From Flaveria trinervia (taxonomy: Eukaryota; Streptophyta; Magnoliopsida; Asterales; Asteraceae), in contig CM046444.1 of the NCBI GenBank assembly GCA_025506515.1, positions 77,309,533 through 77,373,532 of the forward strand: 64,000 bases of DNA. The letters run 5' to 3'. Position 1 is the stretch's first letter; each line of letters starts with the position of its first letter. The translations under genes and the position numbers were made by a program. Shown here one piece after another: positions 1 through 10,020 of the stretch. Below the pieces are notes generated by a model. The model searched no databases and had not been told where the DNA came from. It saw nothing but the letters and a program-made list of their open reading frames with translations.

Positions 1-849
1 AAATGGTCCCTAAAAGCAACATTCAGGTATTCACCTCCTCTATCGGTGCAGAGAATTTAATTGACTTATTGAGTTGATTTTGTACTTCATTTTGAAAGAT
101 CTTGAACATTTCAAAAGCTTCATCTTTGTGTCTTAACAAGTACACATACCCATATCGACTATAGTCGTCAGTAAAAGTAATGAGGTATCTTCATTGTACC
201 TTGTCATAGGTTTAAAAGGACCACATACATCTGATATGATACCTAATAAATCTTTTGCCCTTTCGGCTTTGCCACTAAAAGGTGCCTTGGTCATTTTACC
301 TTGTAAACAAGACTCACATACATTAAATGAATTACATTCACTTGTTTTTAAAAGACCATTCTATTGTAGTGTTTGTATTCTTTACTTGTATATATGACGA
401 AGACGGCAATGCCAAAGGTAACTATCACTCAAATCCAATTTGTGTTTCTTGGTACTAGTTTGGTACAATAAGCTATTATTCAATGTATTTTCATGAACCA
501 ATTCATAGATACCATTGATGGGAATAGCTTTAAAGTAAAACATGTCATTCAAAGTAACATGGATTTCATTCCAATAAATGATAATACATATCCAAAATGT
601 TTTAATAGGGCTACGAAAATAATGTTCCTAGTCAAACTAGGAGCATACAAAACATTGTACAAAATTACTTCCAAACCATTTGGAAGTTTCAAGATGTAGT
701 CGCCACGGGCTTCAACTTGAAATTTAGCCCCATTGCCCATGTAGAGGCTAACATCCCCTTTGTTGAAGTTGCAACTTCTTTTGAACCACTACAACAAATT
801 GCAAATGTGAGTTCCACATCCGGTATCTAATACCCATGTGTTAGAGGAT
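1..849 (-). pseudogene. Copia protease and integrase N-terminal part (element A)
   Basis: The minus strand encodes an aspartic protease active-site motif, WVLDTGCGTHIC (DTG at 819-827). A gag-pre-integrase region follows with an open stretch at 549-740 (LPNGLEVILYNVLYAPSLTR), then a degraded zinc-binding integrase N-terminus (WHCRLRH near 440) and the beginning of the catalytic core. The window cuts it shortly after the second catalytic Asp region. In a live element protease matures Gag-Pol and integrase inserts the cDNA. Several frame changes between 180 and 540 show decay. Identification as copia pol is firm; the lineage is not assigned. Confidence 0.8.
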
Positions 850-1782
850 ATTATGTTTAAATTAATATGGATCATGTATATGGTACTTGTGGTCTGCCCG
901 ACATCCCTCTTTGCTTTCAACTCTTGGAGATGGACAGGACAATTTCTTGCCCAATGTCCAACCTCCCCACACTTGAAGCACGGGTCATTAGAAGCAACCT
1001 TTTGCTTCTTCTCCTATGCTTTGGGTGGCACCCTTGCCACCCCTTTCCCCTTTCCCCATACGGGTCCCTTACCCTTGGCAAATCTTGCCTTGGGTGTGGG
1101 ATGAGGCATTTTCTTGTTCCCACCTTCATTAATGGTGAGAACGGGTAAAACCCTTTTACCCATGGCAGCCTTGGACGTTTTGAGCATAGAGTGAAGCTCA
1201 CCAATGCTTTTTTCCCAAGCATTCATGTTGTAGTTCAACACGAACGTCTCGAACCTTTTGGTAAGGCCATTGAGGATCAAATCTGTGGCCAATTCCTTTG
1301 AGACGGGTCAATTAGCCTTTCGAGGCGGTCAATGTGACTTTTCATCTTAAGTACATAAGATGATTCTGATTGGTTGTCGTCCATACGACATGCATGGAGT
1401 GCTCGAACCATTTCGAAGTGCTAACCCTCGCTTGCTGTTGGAACGTTTCTTTCAGTTGGGTTATAATGTCATAGCTCCGTGATTCTCATACTCCTTCTCA
1501 AGATCCGGAGTCATGCTTGCCAACATAAGGCAAGACACTTGGACATAGTCCTCAGTGTACTTCATCCAATCGTTATAGGCCTCCTCATCATGCTCACTAG
1601 GTTGATCGGGGATAGGGTCGTGTAAAACGTGTGATCATTTTTCTTGCTTGAGAACGATTTCTAAAGTTTCGATACCAATCGATAAAATTGTTATGATTTA
1701 GACGTTCCTTTTGGAGAATCGCTCGTAAAGATTGGGCGGACGTGGGTGAATTGTCATGATTTTCATTGTTATTGGTGGCCAT
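850..1782 (-). pseudogene. Copia gag (element A)
   Basis: The minus-strand frame starts at ATG 1780-1782 (MATNNNENHDNS) and has the copia Gag signature LNHNNFIDWYRNFR, the capsid-like region that packages element RNA. It breaks near 1597 and continues in other frames through 1292-1014. A CCHC zinc knuckle, CFKCGEVGHWARNC, lies at 939-980 just before protease. The length of about 310 codons is normal for a short copia gag. At least two frameshifts separate the start, the middle and the knuckle. Confidence 0.8.
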
Positions 1783-3124
1783 CTACAAAATTTTAACAAA
1801 GATCAATTTTAGTATTTTCGATATTGTTATTTTAATAATTAATCCTTTTAAGGTCATTTTCATATTAAAATCTAGAACCCAACATTACATTTAAATAGTG
1901 GTTAGGTGACCTTTATCCCTCGATTTAAATTAATATGGTGGTCAACGATTGACGATTGCAACCATTTGCAACTTCTAGAGGTATGGGATTGACTTAAAAC
2001 ATCATATGTAAAGTCCGCATCAACACCATTTGGAAACCATATCGTAGGTGATCCATTTGACATGGTTTGCAAATCAAGACACCCTACTTACACACACGTG
2101 TGAGTTTGCCAAAATAAGCGGTTAGGTGACCTTTATCCCACGAATATGGCCTTCTCACCTCAAGTCACAAGTTCCCACAAAATGTTTAGGTGACCTTTAT
2201 CCCACTAAGAGTCCTGAGTGACTAATGTGTTGTGTAAAAGGATGGTGTTGATCTTAATTTATAAATATTTAGAGATTTAATAATTCTAGTTTAGAAAACT
2301 CTATGTATTCATATTTGCATGCTTTCAAATACAAGATACCCTATGGTACATTGATTAAAACCTTTTATTACCTTTTAATGATTAAGGTCCATTTAGATAG
2401 TTTGTTATGGTTATTGAAGGATTGTTAAGCAAACATCATATATAAGCAATCAACCACAATTCATAATCAAACAAATATAGTGCATAACCATAACGTCTAA
2501 AGTGTCCACACTTCTTTGCCATCATAAGTGTGGTCCATAGGACATTCGTAAGGGACAAAACACAACACAAAAGGCTTCCATGAACCTCCCACTTGAAACC
2601 GCATCCAAATGCTCCATGTTTCTTGTGTCTTCCCTTTGTGCTTCTAACGCGTACATCTTCATATTAAAAGATATTATATCCTAATACAAGATTTCTAGTA
2701 AAATGAAAGGTACCTAATCTATATATTACATCCCAATAATAAATAAATTACACTTTAAACCAAACACAAATAAATGATTATACAACCCAATTGAATAACC
2801 ATGAATCCCCACTAAACCCCACGAAATTTCAAGGGCTAGGTTATACACCGTAATGAACAATTATCATAACATCCAAAAAAACAATGAATCCCCACTAAAC
2901 CCCACGAAATTTCAGCCAACACAAACTGAAATTTCGGGTTTTATCTTGTCCAAACAAACAAACAATACAACATACATGTCTTTCAAAGTTTAATCACAAG
3001 CATGTGTGATATAACTTTGAACGTTTGGGGTTTCATAATACCTGAATATAGCAGCCCCTAAAGGGGTTTTAAAGTCCCATAAAACGAATTTTTCAAGGAC
3101 AAAACAAGCTAGCTATCCACATAA
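1783..3124 (-). other. Untranslated leader of element A, with short direct repeats
   Basis: This is 1.3 kb of AT-rich sequence between the primer binding site and gag, without a credible coding region. A motif beginning GGTTAGGTGACCTTTATCC recurs at about 1900, 2120 and (slightly changed) 2185. A 30-bp direct repeat beginning TGAATCCCCACTAAACCCC occurs at about 2802 and 2884. A homologous leader in the opposite orientation lies at 7322-7751. Confidence 0.6.
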
Positions 3125-3140
3125 CCGGCTCTAGATGCCA
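3125..3140 (-). promoter_or_regulatory. Primer binding site of element A
   Basis: The minus strand reads TGGCATCTAGAGCCGG, one base inside the LTR. It resembles the plant initiator-Met-tRNA site TGGTATCAGAGC but has an extra T and one substitution. The same variant follows the related LTR at 7030-7321, so it is a family trait. Confidence 0.75.
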
Positions 3141-3141
3141 A

Positions 3142-4063
3142 TGCTGGGGTTTGTTAGAACACGAAACATAGTTTAACCATTTAAACTTTGTGAAAATGCA
3201 GCGGAAATAAACATTATAACATAGTTTATAAACTGAAAATTTCAGTTTCAAATTGATATTATAAAGTTACAAACAAACCCAAGAACAAATGACCATTTAT
3301 ACGTGAATAAGACTAGCTATGTAACACAAAACATACATTATGGACAGCCATAAAGAGGCTGCCATAAACTACCTTTCAGCAGCAAAAGAGTCGAAATGGA
3401 TGAGGATATGCTCCATGAAAACAACAAAGGCACCAAAAGGGAGGTCCTCTCAAGCGTGTATACCCCAAGCTCTATAGCAAACACCTTCTTGCTAGGAGAA
3501 GAACACCAAGATCAATCAAAAGGCTCCCTAAAACTTCCTGCTGTCCGAGAGAGTTTTAGGAGAGAAGAATAATCCCTTTTTTGTGTGAAGTGATGTGTAT
3601 GAAAGTTTTTTTTGCAAACTCTTTCTAATGTGTGTTTTCAAGGCAAAAATCAAATGATCCATTGGACCCTTGGGAGGCTGAAAATCAGCCATCTAGAAGG
3701 GGTTTTCCCACCCCAATTTTTTTAAAAAAATGAATCATTAAAAGGTCATGTACATTATTTAAATTAAACCCCTTTTAATTTAAATGACTCTTTCATTTCA
3801 TTATTTAATGTTACTTAAACCTATTTAAATAACATTACAAATAATAATATTCATCAGTAAAATATCCTTATAATTTGTTCCACTACAAATGCAACATTTA
3901 GAAACCTATTTTCTAAATTTGGTGTGATTATTTTTGCATGATCATATCATCAAATAAATAATTGTTTGTGTTTCCAAAGCTTGTTATTGGTATAACCCGA
4001 CTTGGATCATAACGTACTAATCGCATCAATATTCTACGTGTCTTGGGCATATAGAATCCAACA
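3142..4063 (-). repeat. 5' LTR of element A (LTR1 family, 922 bp)
   Basis: It starts TGCTGGGG and ends ATCCAACA on the plus strand, so the minus strand begins TGTTGGAT as is usual for plant copia. The inner edge is set by the primer binding site. The outer edge matches the solo LTR at 32229-33210, which ends in the same GGGCATA(T/C)AGAATCCAACA block. Both also share the inner block TTTAACCATTTAAAC and the CCCGACTTGGATCA block. Confidence 0.85.
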
Positions 4064-4258
4064 TTTTCATGGGTGTTGTTTTGGTTGTTTTTCATTCTAG
4101 ATAGCTAGTTCATTCACATATATTGGATCCTATGTTCTTGGGTTTGTTGTTGCTAAGTAATATGCTTTAAATTTCAGTTCCTAAAACAAATTATTAAGTT
4201 ATGTTTCCACTGTGTTTTCACATTTAATTGCTTAAACAACATTGATAATGATTCTAAC
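4064..4258 (+). repeat. LTR1-family fragment, opposite orientation
   Basis: The segment with CATTCACATATATTGGATCC and TTCTTGGGTTTGTTG matches the reverse complement of 32340-32410 inside the solo LTR, ending near TTCTAACA. It is the 3' end of a plus-strand LTR of A's family. Side by side with A's LTR it forms a diverged inverted repeat. Confidence 0.6.
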
Positions 4259-4317
4259 AAACCAAACAAAGCTGATGAGGGAGAAGCTGAGAGAGGACAA
4301 AACATAAGCATCAATCT

Positions 4318-5429
4318 TTCACTGAGTCCTCAAGGAGGGAGGAGAGAGCTGGTTTGGATGAGGATGTAATAAGAAACCTCAATGCATCGCTGGCTAATGA
4401 GTTGAGCATGATCAAAACCAAACTTACCAATCAAGAGTTAAGGGAAAGGTAGAAGGATAAGGTGATTGAGGGCATGACCAAGATATTGGTCGATCAAAAT
4501 AAATTGATAAAGAGATTGCTTGAGGAGGTGAATGAACTTAAGGTTGCAATCAGCCTGCCCAATCAACTAACTTAACCTGAGTTGGATGATTTGACTAATA
4601 CTTCCAAATACTCATTTCTAAATGTGGGTACATCTTCCCGGGTCGGAGAGGGCACATATGGTGCAACGGCTGAGGAAGCAGGAGGATCAGGAGTAAGGCA
4701 GGAGGCTATGAATATGGAAGATGTTAAACAGGAAGTTGGGGTTGGTTTTGTGAACATGCAATTTGATTTGGAGAAATATTAGTTGGTGAAGAGGTGGTGA
4801 GAGAGAATCCTATTAAAAATGTGGAGAAAACTGTTGAGAAGTGATTGATTGATGAAGATGAAGATAATGAGCAGTTGGTTGACTATGATTGTGAACCAGA
4901 ATATTATGAGGTTGATGAGAGACCTCCAACCTATGTTGCTAAGAAGGGTGACGATGATGGAGATGTGTTTGAGATGGAGAAGGAAGAGTGGTTTGTGAGA
5001 GAGAAAGGGACTCAAGTGCTAACTCCCTTATTCCAAAACATGGAAAGGTTGAGTAAATCTAAGGCTAATAAGAGAATCATTAGCTAGAAGTATAACCCTG
5101 GCCTTAAAATGTTTATGATAAAGAGGAGAGGGGGATGAGTTACTTATCTGCATAAGAGGACGGCATTCAAGACCTTGCCAAAATGGGATTTAAAGAGGCT
5201 GGCGGTGCTGCCATTGCTTAATGCTCATCTGAGTGAGAGAGCCACATTGTTAGAAAATGACATCAGGAACGGAGTGAATGAAAATTTTGAGTCATTCAGG
5301 TTTATGAAGGCTGAGAGAAGAAGATCCAAAAAGGATAAGGACTTGGAGGTGGGGAACGGAAGCATTGTGCTGAGGGTGAAACCCCCAAAGACACTGAATA
5401 GGGTTAGATTGCTTGATCCCCTCCCTTAG
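4318..5429 (+). pseudogene. Degenerate coding stretch of unknown origin
   Basis: One frame runs from about 4318 to 4790 with two stops and looks helical (NELSMIKTKLTNQEL, KRLLEEVNELKVAI). After a frame change, 4845-5087 is very acidic (EDEDNEQLVDYDCEPEYYEVDE), and 5175-5429 is basic at its end (MKAERRRSKKDKDL). I do not recognise the protein. Stops at about 4450, 4573, 4780 and 5085 show it is dead. It follows an LTR1 fragment, so it could be internal sequence of a non-autonomous element or a captured host fragment. It shows none of the protease, RT or integrase motifs. Confidence 0.4.
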
Positions 5430-5473
5430 CAATTACAAATCTTTTAGACATGGTTCTATGATAACAACATGGG

Positions 5474-5712
5474 AGTAAGGCCCCGTTCCCGGGACGCTTA
5501 CAGTTGGCCAATCATTGCTAATAAAACATATAATTACTTTGACTTGAAATAAACATTGCAGTGGAAACATTATAAAACAAAATTCCATTTCATCATAAAA
5601 GCTTTATAAAATATGGATGCCATCCAAAAAAGCTGAGTAGTCGCGCCGTGCCATCCTCAGCAACATCACCTACCAACTGGAAACACATAAAAGTCAGTGT
5701 TGCTGAGTGACA
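5474..5712 (-). repeat. Gypsy LTR G2, left part
   Basis: It begins TAAGGCCCCGTTCCC and continues through GGAAACACATAAAAGTCAG, matching 7752-8050 and 51271-51575, the LTRs of chromovirus G. It breaks off after TTGCTGAGTGA where the copia fragment F starts. The orientation is that of G. No target duplication is visible outside it. Confidence 0.75.
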
Positions 5713-6705
5713 CTATGTGGCTGACCAACTTGTCTGCAGCTAATGTCTATACCTTATACAAGTGGACACTATTCTATGACTCGTATGATATAGTACAAGC
5801 CCTCCAGTTCCAAAACGTGATAAGACTCTGTTTTACATTCGAGATACATGCTAGAGTTACAAGAGAAGAAAGGTACAAGAAATTTGAGAAGCTAATGAAG
5901 AATGTTAGACACTACTGTAAACTAAGTCCAAGGGGGAGTTTGTTGATACATATGTACTTAGTTTAGAAGCTTAATGTAAAATGTCTATCATGTCTTACAT
6001 ATATGTAATGAATGGGTATGAATGAAATACAATATGTGGTTGATGCTTACAATGTTTAATATTTCATTGTTTATTTTGTGATAACTTATAGTGAACTAAC
6101 TATATATGTCGCTGTTGTACATAATTCTTAATCAACAATGGTTGACAAATGTGTTCAAACTTATTCATATGAAGTCCTCATGCGAATGGACCACACTAAT
6201 GGACCATACACATGAATACTTCATGCTAATGGACCAGTCGCAAGACTGAACTAGGAGACTGGATCAGTCGCAAGACTGAACTAGGAGACTGGATCAGTCG
6301 CACGATTGAGACATAAGATTGACTCAGTCGCACAATTGAACCTTCGGTCGTGCGGATGGATCAATCGCATGATTTAATCGCACGACTGAACCATGCTAAT
6401 GGTTTAGTCGTACGATTGGAGGACCCTAACCTATAAATACCACCTAATTCATGGAAAAACTTAACAATTCGAATACCAACACACATAATTGTACCCTAGC
6501 CGTCCAAAGACTCAAGAAAACCTGTTCCAAGTTCATAAATCACAGTTGATCATGTTCTAATTGTTCTTAACGTTTCTTTAATTGTTAGATTAATCTGAAC
6601 TATGTTCTCCCTGATTGAATCGCCAATCAAATAGGATTCTGCACTATTTGATCCGGTATACACGCAGAATCAGTTAGTACTCCGTCCGTACACGGTCCCC
6701 TAACA
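5713..6705 (+). mobile_element. 3' end of a copia element (F): tail, PPT and LTR
   Basis: A short internal tail (5713-5928), a polypurine tract (CAAGGGGGAGTT, 5929-5940) and an LTR (5941-6705, TGTTGATACA...CCCCTAACA) are present in plus orientation. A plant TATA-like box (CTATAAATAC, 6431-6440) lies in the LTR. The short open frame over 5697-5966 is not a recognisable domain. About 1.6 kb of the host LTR is missing around this insert, so a deletion accompanied or followed it. Confidence 0.65.
6190..6415 (+). repeat. Short inverted and direct repeat array in the LTR of F
   Basis: Repeated units built on CAGTCGCA, GACTGAAC and CTAATGGACC occur in both orientations, for example CAGTCGCAAGACTGAAC twice in tandem, and TCAGTCGCACGATTGA followed later by AATCGCACGACTGA. 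It lies upstream of the TATA-like box, where an LTR's U3 enhancer would be. Confidence 0.6.
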
Positions 6706-7029
6706 GCTTGTTCCAAACTCGTCTGTAATTGAGTTCAACCTCCTAGAAACCCACTAAAAACATACAACCGAACACACAATACACATAAGCATACAACTGA
6801 GGCAAGGCCAGTTAAGAATACTTAAACCATGAATTCTTACCTTGAATTCAAATTTTGTCCTTTTGTGTGGGTGTAAAAACAGTGATGGGTGGCCATCACC
6901 TTGTACACCCACTTTTCAAACATTTTGTCCTTTTGACACTTTTTACCCCTCAACTTGGGTAAAATATCTTTTCTTTCTTTTTCTTCACTTTATTGTTCTT
7001 TCTTTGACTAAAAAAAAGTAGGTGTTACA
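6706..7029 (-). repeat. Gypsy LTR G2, right part
   Basis: CCTAGAAACCCACTAAAAACA through ACTTGGGTAAAATAT to GGTGTTACA matches 45865-46266 and 53170-53560, the outer end of G's LTR. The TTACA end fits a gypsy LTR that reads TGTAA... on the minus strand. Confidence 0.75.
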
Positions 7030-7751
7030 CTTGAGGTCTTCTATTTTGGAGGCTTGGATTCAACAATATCATCATCTTCTCCATCGAATTCCATACATAT
7101 TCTTGTTCTTACAAAGATTGTATTCTATGAACACCCTATGGTTGTTTATGATTAATAGCATTTCTTTTCACATATATTTGATCCTTGTTCTTGGGTATGT
7201 AATCTTGGTTATTAAAATGGTTAATTTTCGGAATATAAACATGTTTTATATGTTCTTATATCCACAACATTTTTGTTTAAATGGTTAAATAATCTCTGAT
7301 AAAGATGTAAAAAACCCAACAATGGCATCTAGAGCTGGTTATGTGGAAAACTTGCTTCAAAAGTCCAAGAAAAGTTAGTTTTGTTGGACTTTTTCAACCC
7401 ATTAGGGGCTGATTAGTTATTGATATATGAATCCCTTGTCTTTCAAGTTTTCTTTTACATGCTTTAGAATAAATCTTGAAAGATTAAAGTCAAGTGGTTG
7501 ATTATGTTGCTTGGACAAAAAACCCTAAAATCTTAGTTTATGTTGGTTGAAATTTGATGGTTAAAAAGGGAGTTCATTTTGGTCTTGAATATTGTATTTG
7601 GATACATGTTTTGGTGCATAACATAACCTTGACCATGTGTGCTTTGGATTTGGTTGTATGTTTGCCATGTTTGGTTCTATTTTTCCAAAGGGATGTAATA
7701 ATATTTTGTGTTTGTGTCTTTGGGTTGTAATTTATTTATTCTTTAGTTATG
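7030..7751 (+). mobile_element. LTR1-family copia remnant H: LTR end, primer site and leader
   Basis: The LTR portion ends at 7321 (AACCCAACA). It is followed by the primer binding site TGGCATCTAGAGCTGG (7323-7338) and a leader resembling the reverse complement of 2990-3120 (shared AGGGGCTG and GGTTATGTGGA blocks). The leader is cut at 7751 by the start of gypsy G's left LTR. No gag follows; its continuation should lie beyond the nested insertions. Confidence 0.65.
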
Positions 7752-9113
7752 TGTAAGGCCCCGTTCCCTGAATATCTACAACTGGTAAATCATTGCACAT
7801 AAAACATATATCTTACATTTAACATTCATAAAACATTGCAACGGAAACATAAAAATAACTTTTCATATAATTACAAATGCTTTTGCAAGTTAATACAAGA
7901 GTTCATTTCAAAACATCGTTCGTTCGCATTACAATGAAAAAACATTAATCAAAAGAATGCCATCCAAAAGAGCTAAGTAGTCTCCTCGTGCCATCCTTAG
8001 CAACATTACCTACCATCTGGAAACACATAAAAGTCAGTGTTGTTGAGTGACTTCTAGTTTTACAATAAAACATACTTTCACTTTCATTAAACCGTTTATT
8101 ACTTTTGCATGTGATCACACATCATACATACACATAGATAATATCATTATATCTTCATCATTCGTTCGTTCATTCCGTACATTCGTCATTACATCTTTAC
8201 TTTCAGTAGGACCAATGACATGTGCTTCACCCCATCATAAGCATAAAGTCGGTACTGGGCGTGAGGTTTTTCATAGACCCCGAACATTGTGTACGAAGCT
8301 GACTCCAGTTACCTAGGGTGAGTGGCAAGGGTCCCATACATATGGTCAATCACAAGGACTGGACCCCAATGTGCATCCTTCTCGGGTAATTAACCCGCAC
8401 ATAGTTGAGCTAACACCCTTCATTTGGTGTGAACCTCCATACATCTGCTTAATCACATGGATCAAGCCCTAGTGTGCATCTTTTCGGGGTAGCTAACCCG
8501 CACATAGTTGAGCTAACACCCTTCATTGGGTATGAACCTCCTTACGTTTGCTTTCAAGCCTTTCATACTTTCATTCATTCATTAATGCATGCATTCATCA
8601 TTTCGTTCCTCTTTTCATTATTTTCCACTTTACGTTACGTAATACTTTCATTTCATTCATTAATATTCAACGTAAAGTCAAGGGAAAATAATCATACATA
8701 ATAAGGAACATCAACGTCATCATACAGGGCATCATACATACATCACATACATCATACATACCATCATGCATAAGCATCAACATACATCATAACATTCCCC
8801 TCTTAACATTTGTGACCTTAAAAGTCAGCTTACATGAACCCTCGAGAACCTCCCAAGTCAAAGCCTAAATTACACTTTTCTCCAAAAAGTCAGAAAACAT
8901 TCTATGTGTTCATCCGCATTTGCTATAGTTCATCCGCATTTCTTTTACTTCATCCAAATTTGTTCCTCTCCATCCACATTTGTTAATCCACATTGATTTT
9001 ACTCACCCGCATTTCCCATACTTAGTCAATGTTCATCCGCATTTCATTGAATACTCATCCACATTTCCCATACTTAGTTAATGTTCATATCCGCATTTCA
9101 TCCAATACTCATT
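7752..9113 (-). repeat. Left (3') LTR of gypsy element G, first part
   Basis: It starts TGTAAGGCCCCGTTCCC and runs parallel to 51271-52625 with the same landmarks: ATTGCACATAAAACATAT, a twice-repeated CTAACACCCTTCATT block with TAACCCGCACATAGTTG, and a terminal run of CATCCGCATTT motifs. It is interrupted at 9113/9114 by copia C. The rest of the LTR appears at 45865-46266; about 545 bp between these points is missing. The short open frames here (8047-8316, 8474-8701) are chance frames. Confidence 0.8.
8917..9113. repeat. CATCCGCATTT motif array in gypsy LTR G
   Basis: About ten direct copies of (C/T)ATCC(G/A)CATTT spaced by 15-30 bp. The homologous array in the right LTR is at 52430-52870. 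The same motif is found in copia C's LTR and spacer, although those elements are unrelated. Confidence 0.75.
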
Positions 9114-9201
9114 TGTTGGACCCTTGAAAGGATCATACATGCCAACTCAATGGGTGATTTGATGATTGTTCTGCTGAAATCCATCAAGTCCAAGAAGAAA
9201 T

Positions 9202-9500
9202 GCAGATGAACAATCTGCTTTGAAGAATAAAGTATTTTCTCCTGCATTTGTCAATGCGGAAGGCACAAAACAAATACGGACAAGTATTTGTTCTTCCGCA
9301 TTGAAAAATGCCGAAGAAAACAAAGTAAATGCGAACAAGACTTTGCCCATCCGCATTGACAAATACGGATGACCGAACAAATGTGAACAAGTATTTGTTC
9401 ATCCACATTAACCAATGTGGATGACCAGCATACTAATGCGGTTGATCAAGTGAAGAAATGTTGATCAAGTTAACTCATCCGCATTTGTCAATGCGGATGA
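9202..9500. repeat. Hairpin array in the U3 of C's LTR
   Basis: Inverted repeats, written as arm / arm: GCAGAT 9202-9207 / 9213-9218; 9242-9248 / 9253-9259 (one wobble pair); CAAATAC 9271-9277 / 9284-9290; 9291-9302 / 9307-9318 (11 of 12 pairs); 9348-9357 / 9362-9371 (9 of 10); TCATCCACATT 9399-9409 / 9414-9424 (perfect 11); TCATCCGCATT 9475-9485 / 9490-9500 (perfect 11). Loops are 4-6 bases. Confidence 0.85.
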
Positions 9501-9591
9501 ACAAGCAAAGATGCGGTTGAAGACTTGGACTAGTTCTGATGTAATAGGTCATGGGTAGTTTAGTCATTTTGTAAAAGGCATCTTTTCTACC

Positions 9592-9599
9592 TATAAATA
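9592..9599 (+). promoter_or_regulatory. TATA-like box of C's LTR
   Basis: TATAAATA lies about 200 bp before the LTR end and just after the hairpin array, the expected place for a Pol II promoter at the U3/R border. Confidence 0.6.
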
Positions 9600-9802
9600 G
9601 AATAGATACCTCGTACATGAGGCGACGACTGATAGATAGAGAATTTTTGTTATAATTATTCTCTGTAATTTATCAACTTTCATATATCAATATTTATGAG
9701 TATTTTTCTTTCATTGAATGCTCTTTGATTGTTTGTTTCCGCCACTTGATAATCATATTCGATTCACAGTAAGAATATCACTCTTACTCAACCCCAGTCA
9801 AT

Positions 9803-9814
9803 TGGTATCAGAGC
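9803..9814 (+). promoter_or_regulatory. Primer binding site of element C
   Basis: TGGTATCAGAGC is the standard complement of the plant initiator-Met tRNA 3' end and lies two bases after the LTR. It primes minus-strand cDNA synthesis. The 245-base stretch from here to gag has no coding capacity. Confidence 0.9.
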
Positions 9815-10020
9815 TTTGGCTCTTGATTCTCTTTCAGATCTGCGCACAGACTGAATAGAGTTCAATTGATCTAGTAATCAAGTTGCAAGTAGTGGATATC
9901 ATCATCTCTACTTAGTAAACAACAAGAATACTCGTGTCAAACAGCAAGAAAATCATTACAGAACTCATTCTGAACCTCAAAAGAACTGCTTGAACAAGTT
10001 AGACTCATCAAACATAATCA

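Larger units (their letters stand above)
1..4063 (-). mobile_element. Ty1/copia element A, 5' part (runs off the left edge)
   Basis: Reading on the minus strand from the right, there is an LTR (3142-4063), a primer binding site, a 1.3-kb leader, gag, protease and the start of integrase; the rest lies left of base 1. The order and the protein motifs are those of Ty1/copia. The element lies against a plus-strand fragment of its own LTR family (4064-4258), so it probably inserted into an older relative. The 3' LTR is outside the window, so no target duplication can be checked. The coding frames are broken, so the copy is dead. Confidence 0.85.
9114..9800 (+). repeat. 5' LTR of copia element C (687 bp)
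   Basis: It starts TGTTGGACCC and ends CCCCAGTCA, followed by one base and a primer binding site. The first 400 bp hold a hairpin array. A TATA-like box at 9592-9599 implies transcription from about 9625. The matching 3' LTR is absent, lost with the 3' part of C. Confidence 0.85.

Noticed and set aside
4572..5015. Minus-strand frames as a host gene
   Set aside because: They mirror the better supported plus-strand frames and have no recognisable domain.
5697..5966. 89-codon frame as a gene
   Set aside because: It starts in gypsy LTR sequence and runs across a PPT into a copia LTR, so it is a chance frame.
9202..9500. Possible CRISPR-like array
   Set aside because: Repeats are short palindromes with irregular spacing inside an LTR, no constant repeat length, no unique spacers and no cas genes; the context is a plant retroelement.
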